Below, piece by piece: positions 42,068 through 50,892 of a stretch of DNA of 53,649 nucleotides (the stretch's first letter is position 1; each line of letters starts with the position of its first letter). Under the pieces are notes generated by a model that saw only the letters and a list, made by a program, of their open reading frames with translations, was not told where the DNA came from and did not search any database. The DNA lies in contig NZ_JAGIAV010000001.1 in the NCBI RefSeq assembly GCF_017744675.1, forward strand, positions 258,066 to 311,714, written 5' to 3'. Made by a program: the position numbers and the translations under genes. Source of the DNA: Flavobacterium sp. GTDB lineage: Bacteria; Bacteroidota; Bacteroidia; Flavobacteriales; Flavobacteriaceae.

Positions 42068-42877
42068 TTAGACTTCTAGATAATTTCCTGCTGCAAAATC
42101 GGCAATAATCTGCTCAACATTTGCTTTGTAGGTTTTAGAAAAAGGAATCTTTTTGGTAGAGTTTTTTATGTAACAGATTGAGTTTCCGCTATGAATCCTT
42201 GAAATGTAATTTCGATTAATGACATAACTGTTATGAATTCGAATAAAAGGATAGGTCAAAACTCCTTCAAAATGCTTTAACGTTTTAAATGCCGTAATCA
42301 TTTCACCCGTATTCAAATAAATATCCGTCGAGTTATTATCGGCCTGAAAATAGCAGATATCATCAGCATTCAAATACCGGTAATCGCCATACGATTTTAT
42401 ACAGATCGTTAATGGTTTCTGAATATTTTGCGGAATGGTTTCTGCATCTACCATAACAGAAATCGGTTCTTTTCTAAACGAACTCATTTGAGCCTCTAAA
42501 TTGGCTCTATTGAGTTTCAAAACTGTTTTTAAGAGATCGTTTGGTGCAACAGGCTTTAATAGATAATCGAAAACGCCGTATTGAATGGCTTCAAAAGCTT
42601 TGTCTTTTTGTTTGGTGGTAACGATAATCTTAGGAATCTGCTGAAAAAAGCGATGAAGCTCGCTTATAAAAGCCAGTGATAAATGACTTGACAGGTTTTT
42701 AGGTTCGATTTCGAGAAAAATCAAAGCGGGTTTATGTTCTAAAACCAAATCTAAACCGTCTTGAAAATTTGATGCCGATGCCATAAAAGATAATTCTGAA
42801 AAACCTGAAGCGGTTGTTTGGGTTCTCAAAATACTCTCAGCGTCATCATCAATTATAATATACGAATACTTTTTCAA
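42068..42877 (-). CDS. LytTR-family response regulator with Glu at the phospho-site
   Basis: A 269-aa receiver-LytTR protein. The receiver has Asp10-Asp12 acidic residues, Thr87/88 and Lys108 (YLLKPV), but the phospho-accepting position reads FLEIEP with Glu56 where family members have Asp (the codon is GAA). The LytTR DNA-binding domain covers about 155-265 (CIKSYGDYRYLNADDICYFQADNN, PFIRIHNSYVINRNYI). The D-to-E change could mimic phosphorylation or make activity phosphorylation-independent. No histidine kinase of the LytS/YehU type is adjacent. Confidence 0.88.
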   Translation of the reverse strand: MKKYSYIIIDDDAESILRTQTTASGFSELSFMASASNFQDGLDLVLEHKPALIFLEIEPKNLSSHLSLAFISELHRFFQQIPKIIVTTKQKDKAFEAIQYGVFDYLLKPVAPNDLLKTVLKLNRANLEAQMSSFRKEPISVMVDAETIPQNIQKPLTICIKSYGDYRYLNADDICYFQADNNSTDIYLNTGEMITAFKTLKHFEGVLTYPFIRIHNSYVINRNYISRIHSGNSICYIKNSTKKIPFSKTYKANVEQIIADFAAGNYLEV

Positions 42878-43096
42878 TTTTGGTTTTTGTTGGTTTTCTC
42901 ACTACACAATCATAATCAAAAAATTACATTTAATTTGCGGTAATGAAGAAAAAATTACTCTTGTTGATATTATAAATTTAAAATTACGGATTTAAATATC
43001 TCAAAAAACTCATTGTTAACACATTAGAGCCGAATGTTAATACATAAGGATGAAATGCAAAAAAAGCCGATAAAATACCTATTTTAAAAAATAAAA

Positions 43097-43125
43097 ATCC
43101 CAAACTCCTTAACGGAATTTGGGAT
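43097..43125 (-). terminator. glyS terminator
   Basis: ATCCCAAACTCC pairs with GGAATTTGGGAT with one wobble pair. The A-rich left flank gives a U-run on the minus strand, right after the glyS stop. The stretch 42878-43096 holds no gene and presumably the LytTR promoter. Confidence 0.7.
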
Positions 43126-43146
43126 CTATTGTATAACTTGTAAAGA

Positions 43147-44688
43147 TTACATTTTCATTAACCAGTTTTTCATCGAAACTTCGTTTTCGATAATACCTCT
43201 TAATTCAGTAATTTTTACGCGATCTTGTTTCATTGTATCTCTATGACGAATTGTTACCGTTTCATCTTCAAGTGTTTGATGATCTACTGTAATACAGAAA
43301 GGCGTTCCAAGAGCATCTTGTCTTCTGTAACGACGTCCTACAGCATCTTTTTCATCATAAGCCACATTGAAATCCCATTTCAAATCTTCGATGATTTTTC
43401 TCGAAACTTCTGGCAAGCCATCTTTTTTAACCAATGGCAATACTGCTGCTTTAGTTGGCGCTAAAACTGCTGGCAATTTTAAAACTGTTCTTGTAGAACC
43501 GTCTTCTAATGTTTCTTCTTTTAATGAAGTTGCAAAAACAGCCAAGAACATACGATCTAAACCTACAGAAGTTTCTACTACGTAAGGAACATAGTTTTCG
43601 TTTAATTCAGGATCGAAATATTGTAATTTTCTTCCAGAATACTCTTCGTGTGCTTTTAAATCGAAATCTGTACGAGAGTGAATTCCTTCCAATTCTTTAA
43701 ATCCGAATGGGAAATTAAATTCGATATCAGCTGCTGCGTTTGCATAGTGAGCCAATTTCTCGTGATCGTGAAAACGGTAATTTTCTTTTCCTAATCCTAA
43801 AGATAAATGCCATTTTAAACGCGTTTCTTTCCAGTATTCGTATGATTTCATTTCTTCTCCTGGACGTACAAAAAATTGCATTTCCATTTGTTCGAACTCA
43901 CGCATACGGAAAATAAATTGTCTTGCTACAATCTCATTTCTGAACGCTTTACCCGTTTGAGCAATTCCGAAAGGAACTTTCATACGACCTGATTTCTGAA
44001 CATTTAAGAAGTTAACAAAAATACCTTGAGCTGTTTCTGGACGCAAATATAAATCCATAGCATTTTCTGCAGATGCACCTAATTTTGTTCCGAACATCAA
44101 GTTGAATTGTTTTACTTCTGTCCAGTTTTTAGAGCCTGTTTCAGGATCAGCAATTTCTAATTCTTCGATCAAAGCTTTAACATCAGCTAAATCTCCAGCC
44201 CCTAAAGAACGTCCTAAACGCTCTCTAATTTCTTTTTCTTTAGCTAAATATTCAATTACACGAGCGTTTGTAGTTACAAATTCTTGTTCGTTGAATGCAT
44301 CTCCAAAACGAGCTTTTGCTTTCTCAATTTCTTTTTGCGCTTTTTGGTGAATTTTTTCAGCAAAATCTTCAACCAAAACATCTGCTCTATATCTTTTTTT
44401 AGAATCTTTATTATCAATTAATGGATCATTGAATGCATCAACGTGACCAGAAGCTTTCCAAGTTGTTGGATGCATCAATATTGCAGCATCAAGGCCGACG
44501 ATATTTTCATTCATCTGAACCATTGATTTCCACCAATATTCACGGATATTCTTTTTTAATTCAACGCCGTTTTGTGCATAATCATACACTGCACTTAAAC
44601 CATCATAAACTTCGCTTGACGGAAAAATAAATCCGTACTCTTTTGCGTGCGAAACCACATTCTTAAATATATCTTCTTGTTTTGCCAT
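43147..44688 (-). CDS. glyS: Glycyl-tRNA synthetase (single-chain, alpha2 type)
   Basis: A 513-aa class II synthetase of the eukaryote/archaea-like homodimeric type usual in Bacteroidota. Motif 1 lies near YDYAQNGVELKKNIREYW, motif 2 at GKAFRNEIVARQFIFRMREFEQMEMQFF, motif 3 at VETSVGLDRMFLAVF, and an anticodon-binding domain is at the C-terminus. Charges tRNA-Gly. It is a single-gene unit with a -7 box 8 bases before the ATG. Confidence 0.97.
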   Translation of the reverse strand: MAKQEDIFKNVVSHAKEYGFIFPSSEVYDGLSAVYDYAQNGVELKKNIREYWWKSMVQMNENIVGLDAAILMHPTTWKASGHVDAFNDPLIDNKDSKKRYRADVLVEDFAEKIHQKAQKEIEKAKARFGDAFNEQEFVTTNARVIEYLAKEKEIRERLGRSLGAGDLADVKALIEELEIADPETGSKNWTEVKQFNLMFGTKLGASAENAMDLYLRPETAQGIFVNFLNVQKSGRMKVPFGIAQTGKAFRNEIVARQFIFRMREFEQMEMQFFVRPGEEMKSYEYWKETRLKWHLSLGLGKENYRFHDHEKLAHYANAAADIEFNFPFGFKELEGIHSRTDFDLKAHEEYSGRKLQYFDPELNENYVPYVVETSVGLDRMFLAVFATSLKEETLEDGSTRTVLKLPAVLAPTKAAVLPLVKKDGLPEVSRKIIEDLKWDFNVAYDEKDAVGRRYRRQDALGTPFCITVDHQTLEDETVTIRHRDTMKQDRVKITELRGIIENEVSMKNWLMKM

Positions 44689-44695
44689 AGTGATG

Positions 44696-44703
44696 CAAAA
44701 ATA
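44696..44703 (-). promoter_or_regulatory. Candidate -7 box for glyS
   Basis: The minus strand reads TATTTTTG immediately before the glyS ATG, which implies a near-leaderless mRNA. No well-spaced TTG was found. Confidence 0.4.
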
Positions 44704-44758
44704 TAAAAAGTACCTATATAAAAAAGAAAAATTATGAAGTTTGAAGTGCCGATTTTGT

Positions 44759-44766
44759 TACTTTTG
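44759..44766 (+). promoter_or_regulatory. Candidate -7 box for comF
   Basis: TACTTTTG, with TTG at 44741-44743 after 15 bases. The comF GTG start is 21 bases downstream. Confidence 0.45.
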
Positions 44767-44786
44767 TAAATAAAATCTCTCTTTTT

Positions 44787-45467
44787 GTGATTAATTATCT
44801 AATAAATCTGTTTTTCCCGAAAGTCTGTAGCGGATGCAGAGCTCTTTTACTTCAAAACGAAACTGTTTTCTGTACTATCTGTAGACATGAAATGCCTCTA
44901 ACTTACTATCATTTAGATCCAAAAAACGAAGCTATTAAAAAATTTTACGGCAAGATTGATATTCAATTCGCCTCGGCATTTTTGTATTTTAATAAAAAAG
45001 GAATCGTTCAGGAATTAATTCATAATTTAAAATACAAAGGTCATCAAGAAATTGGTACTGTCTTAGGAAGCTGGTATGTCGAGGATTTAAAAGAACTTCA
45101 ATTTGAAATTCCTTTTGATGCCATAATTCCAGTTCCTCTCCATAAAAGAAAATTTAAGGAACGAGGCTATAATCAAGTAACTACTTTTGGAAAAGCGATT
45201 GCCTCTGGTTTTGAAATTCCTTTTGAGGAAAATATTTTAATTCGAAAAATTTATTCTAAAACACAATCTAAAAAGAATCTTTTAGGAAGATCTGAAAATA
45301 TCGAAAACATTTTTGATGCCCAATTTACCGAATCCGATCATAACAAACATTTCTTAATTGTTGACGATGTACTTACAACTGGCGCCACAATTGAAGCTTG
45401 CTCCAGAGCTTTATTAAAAATTCCTGGAGCAAAAATCAGTATGATTTGTATGGCTATGGCACATTAA
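44787..45467 (+). CDS. ComF-family phosphoribosyltransferase-like protein
   Basis: 226 aa. An N-terminal zinc ribbon (CSGC...CTICRHEMP) is followed by a type I phosphoribosyltransferase fold with the PRPP loop VDDVLTTGATIEAC near the C-terminus. The PVPLHKRKFKERGYNQ block is characteristic of ComF/GntX proteins. These are needed for uptake and handling of single-stranded DNA in naturally competent bacteria, but other com genes are not seen here. The first codon is GTG at 44787. It converges on the metalloprotease gene with only 18 bases between. Confidence 0.9.
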   Translation: MINYLINLFFPKVCSGCRALLLQNETVFCTICRHEMPLTYYHLDPKNEAIKKFYGKIDIQFASAFLYFNKKGIVQELIHNLKYKGHQEIGTVLGSWYVEDLKELQFEIPFDAIIPVPLHKRKFKERGYNQVTTFGKAIASGFEIPFEENILIRKIYSKTQSKKNLLGRSENIENIFDAQFTESDHNKHFLIVDDVLTTGATIEACSRALLKIPGAKISMICMAMAH

Positions 45468-45485
45468 AGTTTAAGCACTTTAAAA

Positions 45486-48158
45486 TTAATTTACCAAAAT
45501 CTTTTTGACTTCTTTCCTATCTCCATCAGTAACTGTTACAAAATAAAGACCTGATGGAACATCTGGCAATTGAATATCTTGAATAAAATAACCTGATCCT
45601 TGAAAAGTTCTTTCGTAAACGTATTTCCCTGTAATATCATTCACATACACTTTAATCTCGCTTACTGAATCTCTATCAAATTGTACAGTAAAACTTCCTT
45701 TATTCGGGTTTGGATAGGCAACAAAGCTTGCGTTATCAAAATCTGAATTTCCTAATGTAAATGTCTTACTGCAAATATTTACCGAAGCAGAATTTATAGT
45801 TCCAAACATTCCAACAACAGCATCACGAACTTTAAAACCCCAGTTGCCTTGAGGATTTTCTCCGTTAAACGCGCTTAAGGCACTAGCAGGAATTACAATC
45901 TGACTGGTCGTTGTGCCACAATTTAATGCAGATCCACTGTCATCAAACTGAAGTGCAAGTGTTGAATTTGTTGAGCCACAACTTTTATTAAATAAAGATA
46001 CAACAGTGCCGCTCGGACTTACAATTTGGATTTCAAGATCTTGAAAGCGTTCATGGGTAACATTAACAGAAACATTTACATCTGAAATAGTTCCTGTAGA
46101 AGACACGTTTACCGTTTTATTAATAAAAGAAGTGCTTGTTCCTATTGAATAACCACCTGGAAAATCATAAGAAGAACAAGATGTTGAAACCGTATAACCC
46201 AAAGCAAATGGTTTACTATTTATAGCATAGTAAATATTGCCAACAGGTTCAACCAGAAGCCTACAGTTTGTAGACGCCTCAATTTCTGACGGAATCAATA
46301 TGGTTTCTGTACCATCGTTTGGTGTATTACTTGCTAAAACAATTGGAAATGTTGCGCCGCCATCAAGAGATAATTTAATATTCACATTGGATGACCCTGG
46401 AAGTATATTAGTATTATTTACACTCCAATTAATCGTTTGTGCAGAACCTTTTGCCCACCCTAAATTATCGTCTGCTTGCGAAGTTACTGCAAACGGTCCT
46501 GCTGCGGCAGTAACAGTTACCACCATTGCATCTGTATTGGTTTGCGGAATTCCTTGTGTAGCATTATCTCTTCCTGTAAGCGTAAAATTCATTGTTTTTG
46601 CAATAGAAGAAACAGATTCCCAACTTGTAGTCAGCTGATTATTTAGCACCGAGCTTAAGGCTGGCATATAACGAACAGGCGAAGTTGTTGGCAAGAAGGA
46701 TCTAAACATTGGCCCATCTGGTTTTGTGGCATAGGTAAAACTATTTCCTGCAAAAGCTGTTGTTGCGCTATCGTATTGTTCCCATGTATACGTTATAGAA
46801 TTTCCTTCAGGATCTGAACCTGTTCCTGTTAGAATAAATGGTGTGCTAATTGGAATTGTATAATCTGAACCCGCATTTATAACTGGAGGATTATTATCAA
46901 CAATAGGCGTTGATACTGGACAAGTTTTTCCCTCTAGATTATTCTGTATTTGATTAATACTCGCATAAGAAAAATAAGCATCGGAGTGATCTTGAATATT
47001 ATATCCCTTTGTTACTCCCGCATATCCCATAATAGTAGAACCACTTCCAGGTTCGTAACAAGTTCCTAATCCCTCATTTGTGTATGAATAAATATGTGAG
47101 CCACCAAGCTGATGTCCCATTTCATGAGCGACAAAATCAACGTCAAAATTATCGCCTTGAGGTTTTCCGTCAGCTGGAGATGTAAAAGCACTTCCTTTTC
47201 CTATAGGCTGACTAGATGTTGGACTCACACAAACACAACCAATGCATCCTGCGTTTCCTCCTCCGCCAGAAGCGCCAAACAAATGACCAATATCATAATT
47301 TGCTTCACCTATAACGTTCGTTAACGTAGTTTGCACTTCCTTTGCCCAAGGTCCGCCATCTGCCGCACCTACTGATGCCACAGAATAAGGATCTGTAGCG
47401 GCATCTGTATATACAACCGCATCATTATTGGCTATTAAAATCAATCTTACTGCAAGATCTCTCTCAAAAATACCATTTACTCTAGTTAAAGTGGCATTCA
47501 TTCCAGCCAAAGCCCCTGCTTTTGTTCCGCCAAAATAAGTGGTATATTCTCCTGTACAAGACAATGCCAATCGAAGTGTTTTAAACTGTTTAGCATTAGA
47601 AGCTGTTTTTGCTGTAATTGAAGTTTTATTCTCAAGAAATAAATTGGTTGTTTTACAATTCAAAAGCATTTTTGAGTCTGCGTTGTCTGCCGATTTAAAT
47701 ACAACATACTCCGATTTATTCTCAGGATTTTGCTCAATATATTCTGTTGGTTTTGCTGTTCTAAAAACCATTGTCTGCATTCCCATTGGAGCAACACTAA
47801 AATGTATTCGAGCATTTTTATCGTCTATTCCGCGACCTTCATAAGATCTTATTTCTGGATATTTTGCCTGTAATTCTGGGTCAAAATTAGACGCTTCCCA
47901 AACCGCAAAACGCTCTAGATTTCCATCAGTATTTGGAATTGTAATTTCTGATGCTGCACTTTTTGCAGTTTTACTTGTTACCGAAGCCAATTTTGAACCA
48001 AGAAGATTGGCATTAAGCCTGTAATATAATTTATTGGAACTTTCTCCATTAGCTTTTCTCAAAAGAGATGACGAAGTCACTTTTTGCCACAAAACATCCT
48101 GTGCCTCAACATTGGCAAAACAAAAAATTAAAAATATACAAAGTAGTTGTTTTTTCAT
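45486..48158 (-). CDS. Secreted reprolysin-type metalloprotease with P-domain and T9SS sorting domain
   Basis: An 890-aa exported zinc protease. The signal peptide ends FANVEAQ. A propeptide region covers about 20-190. The M12-like catalytic domain contains HEMGHQLGGSH (His345, Glu346, His349, His355), with a downstream Met-turn region GSGSTIMGYAG. Then come Ig-like or cadherin-like repeats (about 430-660) and a proprotein-convertase P-domain (about 670-800; VNVTHERFQDLEIQIVSPSGT). A C-terminal type A sorting domain ends SGLYFVTVTDGDRKEVKKILVN. The ATG at 48158 was chosen because it gives the signal peptide. It is probably surface-anchored or released by type IX secretion and used in protein digestion. 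Confidence 0.92.
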   Translation of the reverse strand: MKKQLLCIFLIFCFANVEAQDVLWQKVTSSSLLRKANGESSNKLYYRLNANLLGSKLASVTSKTAKSAASEITIPNTDGNLERFAVWEASNFDPELQAKYPEIRSYEGRGIDDKNARIHFSVAPMGMQTMVFRTAKPTEYIEQNPENKSEYVVFKSADNADSKMLLNCKTTNLFLENKTSITAKTASNAKQFKTLRLALSCTGEYTTYFGGTKAGALAGMNATLTRVNGIFERDLAVRLILIANNDAVVYTDAATDPYSVASVGAADGGPWAKEVQTTLTNVIGEANYDIGHLFGASGGGGNAGCIGCVCVSPTSSQPIGKGSAFTSPADGKPQGDNFDVDFVAHEMGHQLGGSHIYSYTNEGLGTCYEPGSGSTIMGYAGVTKGYNIQDHSDAYFSYASINQIQNNLEGKTCPVSTPIVDNNPPVINAGSDYTIPISTPFILTGTGSDPEGNSITYTWEQYDSATTAFAGNSFTYATKPDGPMFRSFLPTTSPVRYMPALSSVLNNQLTTSWESVSSIAKTMNFTLTGRDNATQGIPQTNTDAMVVTVTAAAGPFAVTSQADDNLGWAKGSAQTINWSVNNTNILPGSSNVNIKLSLDGGATFPIVLASNTPNDGTETILIPSEIEASTNCRLLVEPVGNIYYAINSKPFALGYTVSTSCSSYDFPGGYSIGTSTSFINKTVNVSSTGTISDVNVSVNVTHERFQDLEIQIVSPSGTVVSLFNKSCGSTNSTLALQFDDSGSALNCGTTTSQIVIPASALSAFNGENPQGNWGFKVRDAVVGMFGTINSASVNICSKTFTLGNSDFDNASFVAYPNPNKGSFTVQFDRDSVSEIKVYVNDITGKYVYERTFQGSGYFIQDIQLPDVPSGLYFVTVTDGDRKEVKKILVN

Positions 48159-48321
48159 ACTCTTAAAATATAACATCAAAATTACTTGAATTAATTAGAA
48201 ATCAAATTATCTATAAGACAATTATTGCTTTTTAATCGACGAGTTGGCTTATTTTTATAAAAAGATAGATTATACGTTAAAATTCGATTTAGCAGAGCAT
48301 TAAATTTAAAAGAGAATAGTA

Positions 48322-48329
48322 TAAATTTG
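48322..48329 (+). promoter_or_regulatory. Candidate -7 box for ribF
   Basis: TAAATTTG lies 21 bases before the ribF TTG start. The stretch 48159-48350 is the divergent region shared with the metalloprotease. Confidence 0.4.
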
Positions 48330-48350
48330 CAGCATCTTAAATAATTTGTT

Positions 48351-49298
48351 TTGAAGCTCTTTCATTCTATAAACGATTTCCAGTCAATCAAGAAAACTAT
48401 CTTAACTCTTGGCACCTTTGATGGTGTGCATATCGGTCATAAAAAAATTCTGGAGCGAATTACGCAACATACTGAAAACGGAAAATATGAAAGTTTAGTA
48501 CTTACCTTTTTCCCGCATCCGCGAATGGTTCTTCAAGAAAAATCGGAAATAAGATTGCTGAATACTATTAATGAAAAAATAAAGCTTTTGGAAGCAACTG
48601 GAATAGAAAACTTAGTTGTTCATCCTTTTAATGAAAGTTTTTCAAGATTAACGGCCGAAGAATTTGTTCGCACTATTTTGGTGGAGAAATTTCAGATTCA
48701 AAAAATTATTATTGGTCACGATCATCGTTTTGGAAGAAATAGAACTGCTAATATTGATGATTTGATTGCTTTTGGAATTGAATACGGATTTGAAGTAGAA
48801 CAAATTTCAGCCGAAGAAATTCAAGATGTTTCCGTTAGTTCGACTAAAATTAGAAAAGCTTTAAATGAAGGAAACATGGCTTTGGCCAATGAATATTTAG
48901 GATACAACTATTTCTTGAATGGAACAGTTGTAAAAGGAAAACAGCTTGGAAGAACAATTGGTTTTCCTACAGCAAATATTCACATCGAAGAAGACTACAA
49001 GCTCATACCAAAAATTGGTGTTTATGTGGTAAAAGCAACTGTAAACGAAGAAACTATTTTTGGTATGATGAATATTGGTTTTAATCCAACTGTGAATGGC
49101 GAGAAACAAACTATTGAAGTTCATCTGTTTAATTTCAATAAAGACATTTACGATCAGAATATTCAAGTTTCTTTACTGCATTACATTCGCGAAGAACAAA
49201 AATTTAGTTCTGTAGATGCTTTAAAAGTCCAACTTGATCAAGATAAAATTGATTCTTTGGCTTTTATAAACTCTTCTTTAAAAAACCTGACAGCATAG
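48351..49298 (+). CDS. ribF: Bifunctional riboflavin kinase/FAD synthetase
   Basis: A 315-aa RibF that makes FMN and then FAD. The adenylyltransferase domain shows LGTFDGVHIGHKKIL near the N-terminus and VSSTKIRKAL. The riboflavin kinase domain has GRTIGFPTANI and NIGFNPTV. Translation begins at TTG (48351), since the conserved MKLFHSINDF start has no ATG; the -7 box is 21 bases before it. Length is normal for the family. Confidence 0.96.
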   Translation: MKLFHSINDFQSIKKTILTLGTFDGVHIGHKKILERITQHTENGKYESLVLTFFPHPRMVLQEKSEIRLLNTINEKIKLLEATGIENLVVHPFNESFSRLTAEEFVRTILVEKFQIQKIIIGHDHRFGRNRTANIDDLIAFGIEYGFEVEQISAEEIQDVSVSSTKIRKALNEGNMALANEYLGYNYFLNGTVVKGKQLGRTIGFPTANIHIEEDYKLIPKIGVYVVKATVNEETIFGMMNIGFNPTVNGEKQTIEVHLFNFNKDIYDQNIQVSLLHYIREEQKFSSVDALKVQLDQDKIDSLAFINSSLKNLTA

Positions 49299-49336
49299 TT
49301 TTTACTGTTTTTAAATCTTCGTAGCTAATTTTTTAG

Positions 49337-49344
49337 TAAATTTG
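49337..49344 (+). promoter_or_regulatory. Candidate -7 box for the small membrane protein
   Basis: TAAATTTG lies 53 bases before the ATG at 49397. The TTG element is not evident. Confidence 0.35.
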
Positions 49345-49396
49345 ATAGAGCATTGTTTCTCAAACATTTACTATTAACTTCTAAAAAATAACCACT

Positions 49397-49834
49397 ATGA
49401 AATTACCTAAAGAAATTACCAATGGGTTTTTGATTTTCCTCGGAATTGGCATTTATTTTTTATTAATGAATGTACTAGGTTTAGCAGATTTGTTTTATTT
49501 GAGAACACTCAACGTTTTCTTTATATTCTGGGGGGTTAACAGGACCATGCAAATGAATCTTCGTGAAGGTGAAACTGATTTTCTATCTAATGCCATTTCT
49601 GCAATGACTACTTCTGTAGTTGGTGTATGCATGAGTGTATTTGGCTTATTGGTTTATAGTTATGCTCGAGGCGGAGATGCTTATGTAAAAACTTTGTCTC
49701 AAACTTTCATGTTCGGAGGAAATCCATCAGTTCCAACTTATTGCATCTGTCTATTATTTGAAGGAATTGCTTCTTCTGTAATTGTTACTTTAATGATGAT
49801 GCTAATCTGGAGCAACAAATATGCAGCCGATTAA
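49397..49834 (+). CDS. Four-helix integral membrane protein, unknown function
   Basis: 145 aa with four hydrophobic segments (about 10-28, 34-48, 68-90 and 118-140). The NVFFIFWGVNRTMQMNLREGETDF loop is polar and charged. No enzymatic motif or named family was recognised. It has its own candidate promoter and a strong hairpin terminator 100 bases after the stop. Probably inner-membrane; function unknown. Confidence 0.7.
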   Translation: MKLPKEITNGFLIFLGIGIYFLLMNVLGLADLFYLRTLNVFFIFWGVNRTMQMNLREGETDFLSNAISAMTTSVVGVCMSVFGLLVYSYARGGDAYVKTLSQTFMFGGNPSVPTYCICLLFEGIASSVIVTLMMMLIWSNKYAAD

Positions 49835-49936
49835 TCTGCAGAAATCTTAAGAAAATACTTTTTAAATGCACCTTTTGGGCATCGATCAGATCAAAAATTT
49901 AGCGAAAAGAGATCTTAATTCTCAACAAATATTTTT

Positions 49937-49963
49937 AAATTGCTTATAACTTATAAGCAATTT
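49937..49963 (+). terminator. Hairpin and T-run just before the cupin gene
   Basis: AAATTGCTTAT pairs perfectly with ATAAGCAATTT around a 5-base loop, then T7. It ends 14 bases before the cupin ATG, so it either terminates the membrane-protein mRNA or lies in the cupin leader. Confidence 0.7.
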
Positions 49964-49977
49964 TTTTATTTATAAAA

Positions 49978-50847
49978 ATGGAATTAAAACAAATTGAAAG
50001 GGTAAAAAAAATCTCAAGAGACGATTTTGTTTCCCAATATGTAAAAAAGCAAGTTCCTGTTGTTATCGAAGAATTGACCGAAGATTGGCCAGCTTATAGC
50101 AAATGGAAATTATCTTATATAAAAGAAATCGCAGGAGATTCGATCGTGCCTTTGTACGACGACAGACCTGTAAATCATGAAGACGGATTCAACGAAGCGC
50201 ATACCACAATGAAAATGAGCGATTATATCGACTTATTAGAAGAAAAACCTACCAATTACCGCATTTTTCTTTACAATCTAATGAAAGAGGTTCCTTCATT
50301 AAAAAATGACTTCTTATGGCCTGATATTGGGTTAAAATTAGTGAAGCAAATGCCAATGTTATTTTTTGGAGGAGAAAATTCGAAAGTGTTTATGCATTAT
50401 GATATTGATTATTCTAATATTCTTCATTTTCATTTCCACGGAGAAAAACAATGTATGATTTTCCCTCCAAACCAATCAAAATTTATGTACAAAGTGCCTC
50501 ATGCTTTAATTTCGAGAGAAGACATTGATTTTGACAATCCAGATTATGAAAAGTTTCCTGCACTCAAGAATGTTGAAGGTTACATTACCAATCTGAAACA
50601 TGGTGAAATGCTTTATATGCCAGAAGGCTATTGGCATTATATGAAATATCTAACGCCAGGATTTTCTATGAGCTTGAGATCATTTCCAAAAAATATTGTC
50701 AATTTATCCAAAGCAGCATACAATGTTTTTATTATGCGTCACTTTGATATCATGATGCGAAAAATTCAAGGTCAAAAATGGATTGACTATAAAAATGAAA
50801 AGGCAATTACCAATACGCATCAAAATTTACAGCGTACCATTAATTGA
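49978..50847 (+). CDS. Cupin/JmjC-like (cupin_8) protein
   Basis: A 289-aa protein of the cupin_8 branch of Fe(II)/2-oxoglutarate-dependent oxygenases. An N-terminal VPVVIEELTEDWPAYSKW block and the iron ligands His and Asp in MHYDID with the distal His in MPEGYWHYM are visible. An ILHFHFHGEKQCMIFPP strand lies between them. Relatives hydroxylate protein side chains; the target here is unknown. The C-terminal 50 residues are basic. A terminator-like hairpin almost touches its start codon, so its promoter cannot be placed with confidence. Confidence 0.85.
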   Translation: MELKQIERVKKISRDDFVSQYVKKQVPVVIEELTEDWPAYSKWKLSYIKEIAGDSIVPLYDDRPVNHEDGFNEAHTTMKMSDYIDLLEEKPTNYRIFLYNLMKEVPSLKNDFLWPDIGLKLVKQMPMLFFGGENSKVFMHYDIDYSNILHFHFHGEKQCMIFPPNQSKFMYKVPHALISREDIDFDNPDYEKFPALKNVEGYITNLKHGEMLYMPEGYWHYMKYLTPGFSMSLRSFPKNIVNLSKAAYNVFIMRHFDIMMRKIQGQKWIDYKNEKAITNTHQNLQRTIN

Positions 50848-50892
50848 ATAAAAAAGCGGTTGAGTCTCAAAATTCTCAACCGCTTTTTTATT
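50847..50892. terminator. Bidirectional terminator
   Basis: An 18-bp perfect stem (AATAAAAAAGCGGTTGAG with its complement) around 10 bases, with A- and T-runs on both sides, between the convergent cupin and repeat-protein genes. Confidence 0.85.
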
